From contig OY821518.1 in NCBI GenBank assembly GCA_963682025.1, forward strand, positions 142,638,529-142,702,528: a stretch of DNA of 64,000 nucleotides, in the 5' to 3' direction. The position numbers were made by a program, and so were the translations under genes. A model generated the notes under the pieces. The model worked only from the letters and a program-made list of their open reading frames with translations, had not been told where the DNA came from and searched no databases. This document shows positions 1 to 11,930 of the stretch, piece after piece; within the stretch, counting starts at the first letter, position 1; the number at the start of each line of letters is the position of its first letter. This DNA is from Cordilura impudica (Eukaryota; Arthropoda; Insecta; Diptera; Scathophagidae).

Positions 1-355
1 TCTTGCCCTCAAGTTAGTTAGTATAGACACCAACCAAACAGCGCCATCTAACGGTGGCGAAAATGAAAAATTCCTGGTTCTCCTATATCTTATCTACTAA
101 AATTTTTTTCGGGCAAGCCCCTAGCGGGTCTTGCCCTCAAGTTAGTTAGTATAGACACCAACCAAACAGCGCCATCTAACGGTGGCGAAAATGAAAAATT
201 CCTGGTTCTCCTATATCTTATCTACTAAAATTTTTTTCGGGCAAGCCCCTAGCGGGTCTTGCCCTCAAGTTAGTTAGTATAGACACCAACCAAACAGCGC
301 CATCTAACGGTGGCGAAAATGAAAAATTCCTGGTTCTCCTATATCTTATCTACTC
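1..355. repeat. 128-bp tandem repeat, 2.8 copies
   Basis: The same unit begins at positions 1, 129 and 257, an exact period of 128 bp, and the copies look identical by eye. Each unit carries two potential hairpins: GCGCCATCTAACGGTGGCG, and GGGCAAG...CTTGCCC around a 12-base loop that spans the unit junction. The array is cut by the window edge, so the true copy number is unknown. Class is unknown; tandem units with a hairpin are common in Helentron-like elements, but that is only inference. Confidence 0.9.
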
Positions 356-1289
356 CTGTTAATAACCAATAGATCTCAAAAACAAAAGTACATTACAGTA
401 GCATTCTTAATTTTTTGCTTCATTTCATTTGACAAACATTTTTTATATAGATAAAATAATTCTGTGCACCTCAATTGATTCCTCAAGCATTTTTCTCTCA
501 AAAACGTCAAACTCTGGATCCATATCTCAATTGGTATATATTAATATAAGCAGATATGCATTCGTTTCCAACGTTAATGTATTAAATTAATTTTCTGGGA
601 ATTTAAAAAGTATTACAAAAAAAATTAAAAATTTTAAAAATTTATGGCTTTTATAACAAATGTAAACAAAACAATTGACAAAGAAAACAATTTCTTAAAC
701 TTAATACAAAAACATTATTACAACAAACACACTGAATTTGTAGCATTTTTTAGAGGTGTCTCCATATTTTACGCCATATATTGACACAATTATGCCCGCT
801 TTTCCACGTTTTAAATACTGACCTGCTCGAAGTATTGACAATATTGTCCTAATTTTACCCAGGTAAATGGTTTAGTTTGTGAATCAGCATGATTTCAACA
901 GGCATAGAAACAGACGGACGGAATAGCCGGACATCGCTATATGGACTCGAGTTAATATATGTATATTAATCCATATACCTCTACAAAGTGGTGTGGAAGG
1001 TATTTATAATAACAATCAATAGAACATTTTTTTTGTTAGATTTGTAGTCATTTTTCAGACATATTGCAATTAATACTTTAATTAATATGCAAATTCTAAT
1101 TTTGTTTCAATGGTGCGTGGTAAAGAAGAAGAAAGCATATATTTCAAAAATTCATAACTGCACTTTATTCTTAATCTGACCGGTTTCTGGCATTTCAGCC
1201 TTCATCAGCGATTTATTGCACATTGTGATAATTGTTATGTTATAATTGAATAGATAGTTTCTATATGAAAAAAAAATATTGTTTCAAAG
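356..1289. other. AT-rich stretch without gene
   Basis: No convincing coding sequence. Positions about 880-1010 (ACAGACGGACGG...GGTGTGGAAGGTAT) resemble the dispersed repeat family seen in full at 26690-27010 and 40505-41022. The rest shows no structure I recognise. Confidence 0.6.
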
Positions 1290-1560
1290 TTGATTTAAAT
1301 TTTAGTTTGTTATATTGGAGTAGGTCTAATTGTATTACTCTTTGCTTGGATTCTCATTGCATTGGCTTCACATCAGAATTAAATTTTTTACCAAAAAAAC
1401 TATCTAGTGCTTTTGGTTACTGATGAGGGTTGGTGACTCGACCCGAAACAGCTGTATAACCTGTCATGCAGAATATAGATCAATTTTTGTAACAAATATG
1501 CCAATGCTTTTTGCTTTATTTAAAGTAAAAACATTTGATCTTGAGTTATATGAATTATTT
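1290..1560 (+). repeat. Dispersed repeat family E, copy 1
   Basis: This segment (TAGTTTGTTATATTGGA ... GATGAGGGTTGGTGACTC ... AACATTTGATCTTGAG) recurs at 11155-11510 and in part at 33940-34090, the last mirrored at about 54990-55140. The copies differ by substitutions and small gaps, so it is an old interspersed repeat. It has no terminal inverted repeat or coding sequence that I can see. Confidence 0.75.
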
Positions 1561-2053
1561 TGTATTTTTTTTTTTTTTGTAAGCATTTCGCTATTTAATA
1601 CATAAAATATTATTAATAATATAATTCTCGATCCTAGAACAAGACCACTTTTGATGGAACTAAGGTTGAATATTGTTAATCACTTTACTTAGTCCGTTTC
1701 CACTTAACTTTAAAACAGTTTTTGAATAGCTTGAATTTAGTACTGAAATAATATTATGTTTTTAAAAATATCCAAGCTAATATTATTAGTTTTTCCAGAA
1801 TTTGAGTCTCAAAAAACAGATGGAGCTCTGATGCTCAACGATGAGACACATGGATGTAGGACAATATGGTTCTTAGTACCTAATAGAAGTTTGTGTGACG
1901 GTAAGATACAATTTTTGGAAAATTCAAATTCTGCAAGTAAAAAAATTAACAACATAAGGATAAAGAATTAAGAGTGCCCATATTTTTATACCCTCCACAC
2001 AACTGTGGGTATATAGCATTTTGTCATTCCGTTTGTAACAGACTAAAATAAAT
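1561..2053. other. AT-rich stretch, no gene seen
   Basis: A 71-codon open frame at 1756-1971 has no recognisable homology and is judged to be chance. Positions 1981-2040 (TTATACCCTCCACACAACTGTGGGTATA) look like the end of a dispersed repeat that abuts the following heptamer satellite. Confidence 0.5.
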
Positions 2054-3867
2054 AATTAAAAATTAAAAATTAAGAATTAAAAATTAAAAATTAAAAATTA
2101 AAATTTTAAAATTTTAAAAATTAAAATTTTAAATTTAAAATTAAAAATTTAAAATTAAAAATCAAAAATTAAAAATTGAAAATTAAAAATTAAAAATTAA
2201 AAATTAAAAATTAAAAATTAAAAATTAAAAATTAAACATTAAAAATTAAAAATTAAAAATTAAAAATTAAAAATTAAAAATTAAAAGTTAAAAATTAAAA
2301 ATTAAAAATTAAAAATTAAAAATTAAAAATTAAAAATTAAAAATTAAAAATTAAAAATTAAAAATTAAAAATTAAAAATTAAAAATTAAAAATTAAAAAT
2401 TAAAAATTAAAAATTAAAAATAATTAAAAATAATTAAAAATTAAAAATTAAAAATTAAAAATTAAAAATTAAAAATTAAAAATTAAAAAAAAAAAATTAA
2501 AAATTAAAAATTATAAATTAGAAATTATAAATTAAAAATTAAAGATTAAAAATTAAAAATTAAAAATTAAAAATTAAAAATTAAAAATAAAAATTAAAAA
2601 TTTAAAAAAAAAAATTTAAAATTAAAAATTAAAAATTAAAAATTAAAAATTAAAAATTAAAAATTAAAAATTAAAAATTAAAAATTAAAAATTAAAAATT
2701 AAAAATTAAAAATTAAAAATTAAAAATTAAAAATTAAAAATTAAAAATTAAAAATTAAAAATTAAAAATTAAAAATTAAAAATTAAAAATTAAAAATTAA
2801 AAATTAAAAATTAAAAATTAAAAATTAAAAATTAAAAATTAAAAATTAAAAATTAAAAATTAAAAATTAAAAATTAAAAATTAAAAATTAAAAATTAAAA
2901 ATTAAAAATTAAAAATTAAAAATTAAAAATTAAAAATTAAAAATTAAAAATTAAAAATTAAAAATTAAAAATAAAAATTAAAAATTTAAATTTAAAAATT
3001 AAAAATTAAAAATTAAAAATTAAAAATTAAAAATTAAAAATTAAAAATTAAAAATTAAAAATTAAAAATTAAAAATTAAAAATTAAAAATTAAAAATTAA
3101 AAATTAAAAATTAAAAATTAAAAATTAAAAATTAAAAATTAAAAATTAAAAATTAAAAATTAAAAATTAAAAATTAAAAATTAAAAATTAAAAATTAAAA
3201 ATTAAAAATTAAAAATTAAAAATAAAATATTTAAAATTAAAAATTAAAAATTAAAAATTAAAAATTAAAAATTAAAAATTAAAAATTAAAAATTAAAAAT
3301 TAAAAATTAAAAATTAAAAATTAAAAATTAAAAATTAAAAATTAAAAATTAAAAATTAAAAATTAAAAATTAAAAATTAAAAAATAAAAATTAAAAATTA
3401 AAAATTAAAAATTCAAAATTAAAAATTAAAAATTAAAAATTAAAAATTAAAAATTAAAAATTAAAAATTAAAAATTAAAAATTAAAAATCAAAAATTAAA
3501 AATTAAAAAATAAAAATTAAAAATTAAAAATTAAAAATTAAAAATTAAAAATTAAAATTTAAAAATTAAAAATTAAAAATTAAAAATTAAAAATTAAAAA
3601 TTAAAAATTAAAAATTAAAAATTAAAAATTAAAAATTAAAAATTAAAAATTAAAAATTAAAAATTAAAAATTAAAAATTAAAAATTAAAAATTAAAAATT
3701 AAAAATTAAAAATTAAAAATTAAAAATTAAAAATTAAAAATTAAAAATTAAAAATTAAAAATTAAAAATTAAAGATTAAAAATTAAAAATTAAAAATTAA
3801 AAATTAAAAATTAAAAATTAAAAATTAAAAATTAAAAATTAAAAATTAAAATTAAAAATTAAAATTA
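2054..3867. repeat. (TTAAAAA)n heptamer satellite, ~1.8 kb
   Basis: About 1.8 kb of almost pure A5T2 heptamer, roughly 250 copies, interrupted by a few dozen variants (TTAAAAATAATT, AAAATCAAAAA, short A runs). The edges are more degenerate than the middle, as expected for an array homogenised by slippage or unequal exchange. There is no coding capacity. The length in the assembly should be treated as approximate, because such arrays collapse easily. Confidence 0.97.
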
Positions 3868-4388
3868 ATTGGTTCATCTTCTATCACATAGTTTTCATTA
3901 GTTTCCAAATTACTTACAAGTATTTTCTCAATGACTGCCGACTCCAAACTAATTCAATTTTCAATAGAGATGCCCGAATATAGCTTAATGATATCTCCTG
4001 AGGTCAAAAACATAAAATCACATTTTTGCAAAATATTTACCTGTGTTTTAATATTTAATAATTTAATTGAATCCTCCGCGAACACTTCTCACAACACAAT
4101 ATTTTAATAAAATATACACGATTAAAAAAAAATGTGTTTAAATTTTAAATTTTATTTAAAATTATAGAAACTGAAAACTAACACAAAACTAAATTAACCA
4201 AAAACAAAAATAGAATTAAAATTGAAGTACAACTATTTAACAATATAAAAGTTTATAAGTGATTAAAAATATTTTTTAAACTCAAAGTAGATTTTCTTAA
4301 AGTTAAAGTTGAGTAATTAAATACTTAAGTCTATGAAGAAATCTACAATATTGACCACTACTGAAAATACCACTATGGAAGGAAACCG
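3868..4388. other. AT-rich stretch, no gene seen
   Basis: Unique-looking AT-rich sequence between the heptamer satellite and the family A element. No open frame or motif is supported. It may be intronic to the upstream part of the cytochrome b5-related gene if that gene's first exon lies further 5'. Confidence 0.5.
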
Positions 4389-5070
4389 TTTTTAAACTCT
4401 TTCTTTTAACTCATACTCTCTTTCTGTCTGTCTGCCATGGGGCAACCCCATTCCCCATCATCCAAATTATCTGAAACTTGGCCCATAGTTTTTTTATGAC
4501 TATAGATTAATTTTGCGGTACTCACGCACAGTCACACATAGTCACGTACAGTGATGGAGTGCTTTAAAACCCATTTCCCCTTATCCGATCGATCTGAAAC
4601 TTGGTCGATAGACTTGCCGTGAAAAAAGATTAACTTTGACATAGTCGCGCACAGTCACGCAAACTCACGGAGAGATTAAAACCTCACTTCCCCTCATCCG
4701 ATCGATCTAAAACTTTGTCCATAGACTTGTTGTGGCCAAAGATTTATTTTACAATAATCACACACAGTCACAGAGTGATTTAAACCCCATTTCGCCTCAT
4801 ACAATCAATCTGAAACTTGATCCACAGACTTGTTGTCACCAAATATTAACTTAAAGATAGTCAAGCATAGTCACGCCCAGTCACGGAGTGATTTAAACCC
4901 CATTTCCCCTCACCCAATCAATCTGAAACTTGGTCCATAGATTTTTTGTGACCAAAGATTAACTTTAAAATAGTCACGCAAAATCACGCACAGTCACGGA
5001 GAGATTCAAAACTCATAGGCATAAGGAAAGAAAGAGTTTTAATAAAACCTTTGTTTTTATGGGTTAGATT
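4389..5070 (+). mobile_element. Family A TIR element with internal tandem units, copy 1
   Basis: The left end TTTAAACTCTTTCTTT and right end AAAGAAAGAGTTTTAA form terminal inverted repeats. Between them a unit of about 100 bp is repeated (CAGTCACGGAGTGATTTAAA ... CCTCATCCGATCGATCTGAAAC ... GATTAACTTTAA). Further copies are at 26031-26685 (same orientation) and 41027-41900 (reverse), with different numbers of internal units. All three share a right-end tail containing TTTTTATGGGTTAGAT. There is no coding capacity; this is a non-autonomous DNA element of unknown superfamily. Confidence 0.75.
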
Positions 5071-5684
5071 ATTTCTTTCGAAAAAGTTTTTAGACAACGC
5101 TGTGCACCCGTGACTTAAAACACATATTTCACGTTACAGTTGGTTCTATTTGCACAACCGAAAATTTTTAATCTAGGCAATTAAAGTTTCCATTAGCAAA
5201 ATAATATAGGCTTTCCCGGTTACATTGAATATCTCAGAGATAGACAGAAACTGAGATCGCCAATTGCAAGAGTGTAGTCGCTTTAGAGCGATGCGATATA
5301 TAACTCATTTTTATAAAAAAAAAAAAATTAAGTCCTTGTTGTCCTAAGGTCGCGAATTATTAATAAATATATTACAAGTTATACAAATTATATATTGAAA
5401 ATAACAAACTGTTAAAATGTATATTGAAAAAATAACGAAAAGAGCTACTGAAAAATTCCGGAATTTTATTTCAAAAATCCCGATCGTAAATCGTGAGATT
5501 CGCAAATACTAGTCGCGTTTAACATTCCTAATGTAAACACGCCATAAACCACAAACAATTCGTGAGTTAAAAAAATATTTATGATATTTTCTTACCCTAT
5601 TTCTTTCTACAACACTAAAAATATATGCATATATGTAATAGTTCAAAATACATTTTAATTTCTATAAATTTATCATCATCCTAG
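5071..5684. other. Non-coding stretch upstream of the visible Cyt-b5-r exons
   Basis: AT-rich sequence ending in the splice acceptor TCATCATCCTAG at 5675-5684. Because the first visible exon of the downstream gene has a 3' splice site and not a start codon, this stretch is most probably intron. I could not find the missing N-terminal exon here or further upstream. Confidence 0.55.
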
Positions 5685-7181
5685 CTGGTTGGATGGCAAA
5701 AACATTGACGATGAAGCTGAAGGCCTTTGGCGTATTTACAATAAATTATATGATTTCACTTCGTTCATTGCCAAACATCCCGGTGGTGCTCTTTGGTTAG
5801 AAAAAACCAAAGGTACCGATATAACAGAGGCTTTTGAAACACATCACATCAAAGGCATTTCTCCTTTACTATTGGAAAATTTCAAAATACGTGAGGCTTT
5901 ACAGCCCAGAAACTATACTTTGACGTTACATGAAAATGGTTTTTATAAAACTCTGAAGAGACGAGTTGGCAACAAGCTTAAAGATTTGGATTATAGTCCT
6001 CGAAAGAAGACTTTTGTAAGTACAATAACATAAAAAGACTACAATAAAATAAATAAAAAAAATTAAACATACTTACGGTTTTGAGATGTCCTGAAAAATA
6101 TATAAAGACTATTCAGTTAAATTTAATTTTAAATAGAATCAAACTTCTTTAAATAATGTCGTTTTTCGCTTAAACATTTTTAAAATATTTGTTATTACTT
6201 TTCTATCGTTACAGTTTATCCATATGGGTCTTTTAACAGCAACATTGGCATTTTCCGTATTATCAGTCCATGGTATAAGCATATTATTCGAACTATTAGC
6301 AGCTCTTTGCTTATGTTGGCTAAGTATTGCGACTCACAATTATTTCCATCAACGAGATAATTGGCAGATGTATTCATTTAATTTGACCCTAATGAATTTT
6401 GCTGAATGGCGTATATCGCATGCGATCTCACATCATGTTTATACCAATTCTCTGCATGATTTGGAAATGTCACTATTTGAACCGTTTCTCTGTTGGGTGC
6501 CTAATGAACATTTTGCCTCTAAAGTCAGAAGAATTATATCCGTTATAATACAACCGATATTTTATGCAGCCATATTTCCATTTCAGTTTGTGCAAAGGTA
6601 AACAAATATTAAGAACCCCATTATTGCCGAATATTAAGATTAATTTTAAGTTTACTTTCAGAGCTCTCCGATCAATACTTGCTAAAAATGAATTATATTG
6701 GCATGATATCATTGGTTTCTCTTTGCCGGCTGTAATGTTTCTGTTTTCAAATTTGTCAGTTTTAGATGTTCTTATCCAATGGCTACGCATTGTGGGAGTA
6801 GGTAGCTTCTTATTCGGCTTAATTGGTCTAAGTGCTGCTCATCATACACCCGATATCCATCATGATGGTGATGCTAATCGTCATGATCGCGATTGGGGTC
6901 TTTATCAGTTGGATACCGTTATTGATCGTGGTGATATTAAAGGTTCTCAATTTATGGTTCTTACACATTTCGGTGAACATGCCTTGCATCATTTATTTCC
7001 TACCCTGGATCATGGGATACTGCCGCAATTGTATCCAGTATTTTTGAAGACACTTGAGGAATTCAAAGGAGAATTGAGAGAATGTTCATTTTTGCATCAT
7101 ATTATTGGCCAAAACCAACAGTTGTTACGAACAACTCCAAATCTAGGACCACCATGCCAAAGAAATAAACAAAAATTGTAG
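5685..7181 (+). CDS. Cyt-b5-r: Cytochrome b5-related protein (cyt b5 + fatty acid desaturase-like), 5' exon missing
   Basis: Three exons are visible: 5685-6015, 6215-6597 and 6662-7181. GTAAGT/GTAAAC donors and CAG acceptors keep one frame across both introns (199 and 64 bp), and the stop TAG is at 7179-7181. They encode about 410 residues. The N-terminal part is a cytochrome b5 domain with the haem-ligand motif HPGG and a second histidine in ETHH. The rest is a membrane desaturase-like domain with three histidine boxes, HNYFH, HAISHH and HALHH. This order matches the insect Cyt-b5-r family (about 436 aa in Drosophila), so only some tens of N-terminal residues are missing. The first codon is split across the upstream acceptor at 5683-5684, so the start lies in an exon outside the window or in repeats upstream. 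In flies the gene is known as a muscle-enriched ER-type membrane protein; its exact substrate is not settled. No disabling mutation is seen. Confidence 0.93.
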
Positions 7182-7699
7182 TTCGACTTAACAAATTATA
7201 TATTCAACACTCGGGAGTATATAAAAAAAGTTGAAAATTAAATAATTTGGCTTTTGAAATTAAGTTTTTATTTTTGATTAAATACGCATATTTATAGGGA
7301 ACTACAACAAACGTTTCTGCCTCACAATCTCACAATTAATTGAAAATTGTTACGAATGTTGTTGTAACTATAAGCAAGTAAGAAAATTCCTGTCAGCCTA
7401 GACCGACCACAGAATACGATACCCTCTACCATTAGTTTAGAGATAGAGTCTTAGATTCAACTTTGCTGAGATCAACCACATATATGTATAAACAAAATTT
7501 GAGAAAAATTTTAATTTTAGGTGCAATAAAAACACATAAACCAAATTTCACTAATATAGCGATCTGAATCTAGGAGTAAATGATGTTTTAAGCCTAAAAT
7601 TTTCTTTTATTTTAATTAATCAAAAGCGCAAACTGTTTTGTGTTTTAGTGGTATTTTCTACATAATTACTGTGAGGAAAATCGAAGGATTTTTATATAT
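7182..7699. other. 3' flank of Cyt-b5-r
   Basis: AT-rich. AATAAA at 7525-7530 is a possible polyadenylation signal about 345 bp after the stop codon. Positions 7395-7430 (TAGACCGACC...GATACCCTCTACCATTAG) are a remnant of dispersed repeat family C. No further gene is seen. Confidence 0.45.
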
Positions 7700-8079
7700 A
7701 CTAGCCGATCCCAGCCCTCGAAATTCGAGTGCATTTTTTCATTTATTATTTTATAGGACCCTAAAGGTATGCAAATCAATTTTAGCCAATTAAGAATTCA
7801 ACACTTTTCAAATATCGATTGCGTTATAGGTTTATGTCCAAATTATTTTTCAATTCAACACAATTATTATTGTGAATTATTATTGAATAATTTTTTTTTT
7901 TTGCAAACACGTTAACAAATTTAATAAACACACACACCATTGTATAATTTTTTTTTTATGCATGTGTTAGTAGCAATTTTAAATGCATTTTACTCCAAAA
8001 AAAAATTAAAAATGTAAAAATCTGTAAATCTGGTGGAAAATCAGGAGAAAACTGTGGAACAAACTGTGTATATATATCT
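7700..8079 (-). mobile_element. Helitron-like 3' terminus (minus strand), fragment
   Basis: Read on the minus strand, the segment ends ...GGCTAGT with the CTAGT terminus at 7704-7700. Just inside lies a compact hairpin, CTCGAAATTCGAG at 7717-7729. A CTRRT end with a hairpin a few bases upstream is the hallmark of Helitron 3' ends. The other end is not identifiable, so only a fragment is called. Confidence 0.5.
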
Positions 8080-9092
8080 ACTAGCTGACCCAGCACACGT
8101 TGTTTCGCCATATAACTTATTTCCAGTGAATATTTTTGTTGTTAATTAAAAAATAAGCAATGTATTGTAGTGTGTGGGGGTGGGATTTATGCATGGGTGG
8201 GATCGCCGATGAAAACAAAAAAAAAAAACACATACCATTTATTTTCTCAATACAATGTATTTCTTTAACGTAACGAACATATTCATTGTTAATCTCTCAA
8301 AAGTTAAACATAAAGTAAAAAAAGTAATATATTTTTTATCCTAAAGTATGAAAGTTAAACAGAAAATCAATATTCATTTGGCAATTTTTGTGTTTTGCGA
8401 TTTTAGGTTTTGATGATTTTTGCATTTGGCGATTCTTGTTGTTGGACGATTCCGCCCATATTTTCCACGACTAATCACATTGATAATTAATGTACGTACT
8501 TGTCAAAAATCTCAAAACTAATCACATCCCGCCCATTTTTGTCCGAATACTCACATTAATGTATGAATGGACTCGTACAAAGTGTATATCCTTTTTCTAT
8601 TATAGTAGCCCAGATATATGATATTATACATTTACTTTGTATGGTCGGTTGCACGCCCACTGCTTTGATCACGCCCATTATTTGTTCGATTAATCACATG
8701 AATAACTGCTAAATCAAAGGCTAAAGGCTCTCACTATTACAGTACTCCAGATATATGACATTTAATATTTACTTTGTTTGGGGGCTGCCAAGTCCATTGG
8801 TCCGAACCCACCCATTTTTTGTTTGACTATTCACATTGATAATAGATAACCTCAGACAAATGTGCAAAGCTCTCTCCCGCCCATTTGCTACATGGCTACT
8901 AACATTAATAATAGATGACTTCACACATATTTGCAAAGCTGTCCGTTTCATAGTACTCAATATATATGATATTAAAATTCACTTTTTATGGGGACGCCAC
9001 GCCCCTTAGTACGATTTTTTGTCCGACTATCCACATTAATAATCGATAACCTCACACAAATGTGCAAAGCTGTGGATGTCATAGTACTTGAG
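8080..9092 (-). mobile_element. Non-autonomous Helitron, 3' end at 8080
   Basis: The minus-strand end is CTAGT at 8084-8080, preceded by the imperfect hairpin GGCGAAACAACGTGTGCTG. The interior (8520-9090) has three or four degenerate units of about 130-180 bp sharing CCCGCCCATTTTT, a variable 'ACTATTCACATTRATAATAGAT' block and GTGCAAAGCT. No protein is encoded. The 5' end is unclear and probably abuts the sequence into which the next Helitron inserted. Confidence 0.55.
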
Positions 9093-9142
9093 ATCATTAA
9101 AATGATAAAGATCGAAAATAAGATTTTTTATTTTTATAAAAA

Positions 9143-10376
9143 ACTAGCTGGACCCGGCAAAAGTTGTTCTGCCCTCAATGAATTTTTATTTTAGTTAGAA
9201 TCTGTATATACCTAAATAAAATGTGTGACGAAGATCTCCAGATAATAAAATGAGAGCTTCACCAAAAAATCTTTCATTGCCTTTCAAATCTTTTATCAAA
9301 TCAAATCACAATGTTTGTGAGCCATTGTACATTCATCCCAAATAAAAATACTGCATTTTTGCAGAACTTTTGCCATACCGGAATGTTTTTTGATATAACA
9401 GACGGCATTCTCATTTTTTTTGTACGTTTAACGGTGATTTGAGTGCTGAATGAGCTGTGCGGCCACCATGCAATAATGTAGCGGCTTTTTCCTTCTTTTT
9501 CGTTAGAATATTTATATATAAAAACGTTTGTGATTTTATTTATTAAAATTTATATAAATTTGACAACTCATTATTTTTCGAACGACAGCGCCATCTACCG
9601 GGTCCAATAAAAAAATGTTTCTAACATACATATATGTACATTCTTAGTTTCATTAAAATCACACCATAAATAAGAATATTCGAAATAACTTTAGCCAGCG
9701 CCACCTATCGGGTCCATTTATACGTACAAAAATTTCTTATGACGAAACATACGTTCATTCTGAATTGCAGTCAAATCGCGCTGAAAGTAAAAATTTTTGT
9801 TTTTAACTTGACCCCAACGCCAGCTAGAGGGTTAAAACTAAAAAAAAACACAGAAGAGCTCGAACCGAACCTATGCTGGAAATCCTACCTCGACAGCTCT
9901 TATGGTTCCGGAGATCATTCGTTACAATCAAATGCATCAACGTTTTTATATATACGCCACGCCCCTTTGCCCACTAACAACTTTATATAGCTAAGGTCTT
10001 ATTATTTCGCAAAAATATCCTTTTGTGAAAATTTCATGACGATCCTTCCAGTAGTTTAGAAGATATTACGATTTTTATGTTTCTAAAAAGGGCCGTGGTC
10101 CCGCCCACTTTTCTTCTTGTATGTATTTCTATTCATGCTAATACCATATGTACCAAATATGACTGCTGTAGGTAAAAAAATTCCCGTGATATGACTTTTT
10201 CAAATTTTGGGTTATATGGGCGTGTCACCGCCCCTTTGTCCAATCAAAAATTTATATAGCATATTATTCCTTCCAGGGTCACAGTAACACGCTCTGAAAA
10301 TTTCAGGAAGATCGGTTCTTTGGTTTGGCCTCCTATAAAGCACAAACAAACACACATTCATTTTTATATATATAGA
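9143..10376 (-). mobile_element. Full-length non-autonomous Helitron, 1,234 bp
   Basis: On the minus strand the element starts TCTATATATATAAAAATG (5' end at 10376) directly after a host A. It ends GGCAGAACAACTTTTGCC...CTAGT (9147-9143) directly before a host T. That gives the canonical 5'-TC, the 3' hairpin (9156-9173), the CTRRT terminus, A/T insertion and no target duplication. The interior repeats phrases such as CGCCACGCCCCTTTG and GCGCCACCTATCGGGTCC but has no long ORF. It inserted into dispersed repeat family E, whose interrupted sequence (CATTAAAATGATAAAGATCG) also occurs at 11450. Confidence 0.75.
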
Positions 10377-10384
10377 TAGATTGA

Positions 10385-11009
10385 AAGCAGATTAATTATG
10401 ATTTAAGGTAAAATGGGGCGAAAAAGGGGGACTTGGTAATAAAAAAATGTATGGCTACCTTACCTGTAGATAAAAAGTGTATAAAACTTTAGATAAATAC
10501 ATATTACAAAAAAATTATTTTGTATAGCAAACATTGTTAGTGGTATAAGTAAAAAAAAAGGGGGCGGTGAAATGGGCGTGGTTCATAGTTATATGGCGAC
10601 GTTAACAGTATTAAGAGCAATATACTACCAAATAAAAAAATCCGTTGGAAGGAACAAATTTGTACAGAGAAAAAAAAGTTTAAAACTTTCAAACAAAATT
10701 TGGCGTGAAAAGGGGCGTGAAAGGGGGCGTGGCGTAAGAAATGTTTATTTCTACCTCGCCTGGAGTATAATGTGTATACAATTTGAAGTAAATCTGCTAA
10801 AAACTATATGGGAGCAATTACATAATTTTAAAAAAGTGGGCGTAAAAGTGGGCGTGGTCAAAAAAAAAGTACCCTATTAATCATGCCAGAGTCCCAGTTA
10901 AATGCTGTGAAAATTTCAGGAAGATCGGTCCAGAGGTTTGGTCTCCTATAAGGTACACACAAACAAACAAATAAACAAACACACATTCAATTTTATATAC
11001 ATATATAGA
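10385..11009 (-). mobile_element. 5' portion of a second Helitron of the same family
   Basis: The end at 11009 (minus-strand TCTATATATGTATATAAAAT after host A) and the adjoining segment (GAAAATTTCAGGAAGATCGGTCC ... ACAAACAAACAAATAAACAAAC in pieces) match the 5' half of the 9143-10376 element. Its 3' end is not present next to it, so it is probably truncated. Open frames inside (for example 10572-10880) are low-complexity chance frames. Confidence 0.5.
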
Positions 11010-11154
11010 TAATAAAATTAAAAATACGGGGGCACGCCGTTAATGCTAAATATAAGTTTAGCAAAAACAAATTGTTTTTCTTGTTTTTTCAAAACAAAAA
11101 CAAACATGTATATTGTAGTATGCAATGTGTACTCGTATACAAAACATATATGTT

Positions 11155-11510
11155 TCAAAGTTGTTCTATATTTTAGTTTGTTATATTGGAAGAGGCTTAA
11201 ATAGTATAACTTTTGCTTGAATTCTCATTTGGTTGTTTTTAGTATATATTTATATATGAATTTAACTTTTTATCAAACAAACTATCTACTGCTTTTTGTT
11301 ACTGATGAGGGTTGGTGACTCTTCCCGAAACAGCTGTATAACCTCTCATGCAGAATATGGATCAATTTTTTGAAACAAATGTGCCAATGTTTTTTGCTTT
11401 ATTTAAAGTAAAAACATCTGATCTTGAGCCTGAATAATTTCAAACTCAATCATTAAAATGATAAAGATCGAAAATAAGTTTTTTTATTTTTATAAAAAAT
11501 ATAAAATTAT
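11155..11510 (+). repeat. Dispersed repeat family E, copy 2
   Basis: Aligns by eye to 1290-1560, continuing with CATTAAAATGATAAAGATCGAAAATAAG, a block also found at 9093-9142 immediately before the Helitron insertion. No coding sequence. Confidence 0.7.
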
Positions 11511-11582
11511 TATTATATAATTTAAAAATAAGTTACGATTTTACATTATATTCTGTTTAATAAGGCTTAACGCATAATAACT

Positions 11583-11927
11583 TTAAGCAATATTTTTGAT
11601 AAAAACTCTATTATCATGTGATAAATGTCCCTGATCAGAATTATCTCTTCTGGCAGCAACATATAATTGCCCGTGAGTAAATACAGGTTGTCTTAATAAT
11701 TTACCAACATTTTGAAATGCTTGACCTTGGGATTTGTTTATGGTCATAGCAGAAGCGAGGATGACGGGAAACTTAGTTCGTTGAAAAGTAAAATGTAAAA
11801 GTGTCTTAAAATAAATATTTTGTTCCTTCGATGCGAAAATATATATTGACTTCCCACTCCAAAAATAATTTTTGCGATCGATGTAAGAGACTGAACTCAT
11901 AACAAATAGCAAGATGGTAAGAAGCAT
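11583..11927 (-). pseudogene. Helitron Rep/Hel helicase, C-terminal fragment
   Basis: Residues from about 49 onward (11783 down to about 11590) contain [10 protein letters not shown] and [13 protein letters not shown]. These are the last motifs of the Pif1-like helicase domain of Helitron transposases (family consensus [11 protein letters not shown] and [12 protein letters not shown]). The start of this frame (residues 1-48) shows no homology and is probably junk. Only the tail of a ~1,400-residue protein survives, so it is a dead fragment. Its minus-strand orientation agrees with the neighbouring Helitron ends, which suggests a common autonomous source. The catalytic Walker motifs and the Rep HUH motif are absent. 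Confidence 0.85.
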
Positions 11928-11930
11928 TGT

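Noticed and set aside
5330..5360. Possible rRNA fragment (TTGTTGTCCTAAGGTCGCGAA)
   Set aside because: Resemblance to rRNA-like phrases is too short and flanks do not continue it.
10572..10880. 102-codon plus-strand ORF
   Set aside because: Lies inside a Helitron copy, Lys/Gly-rich by composition, with no motif.
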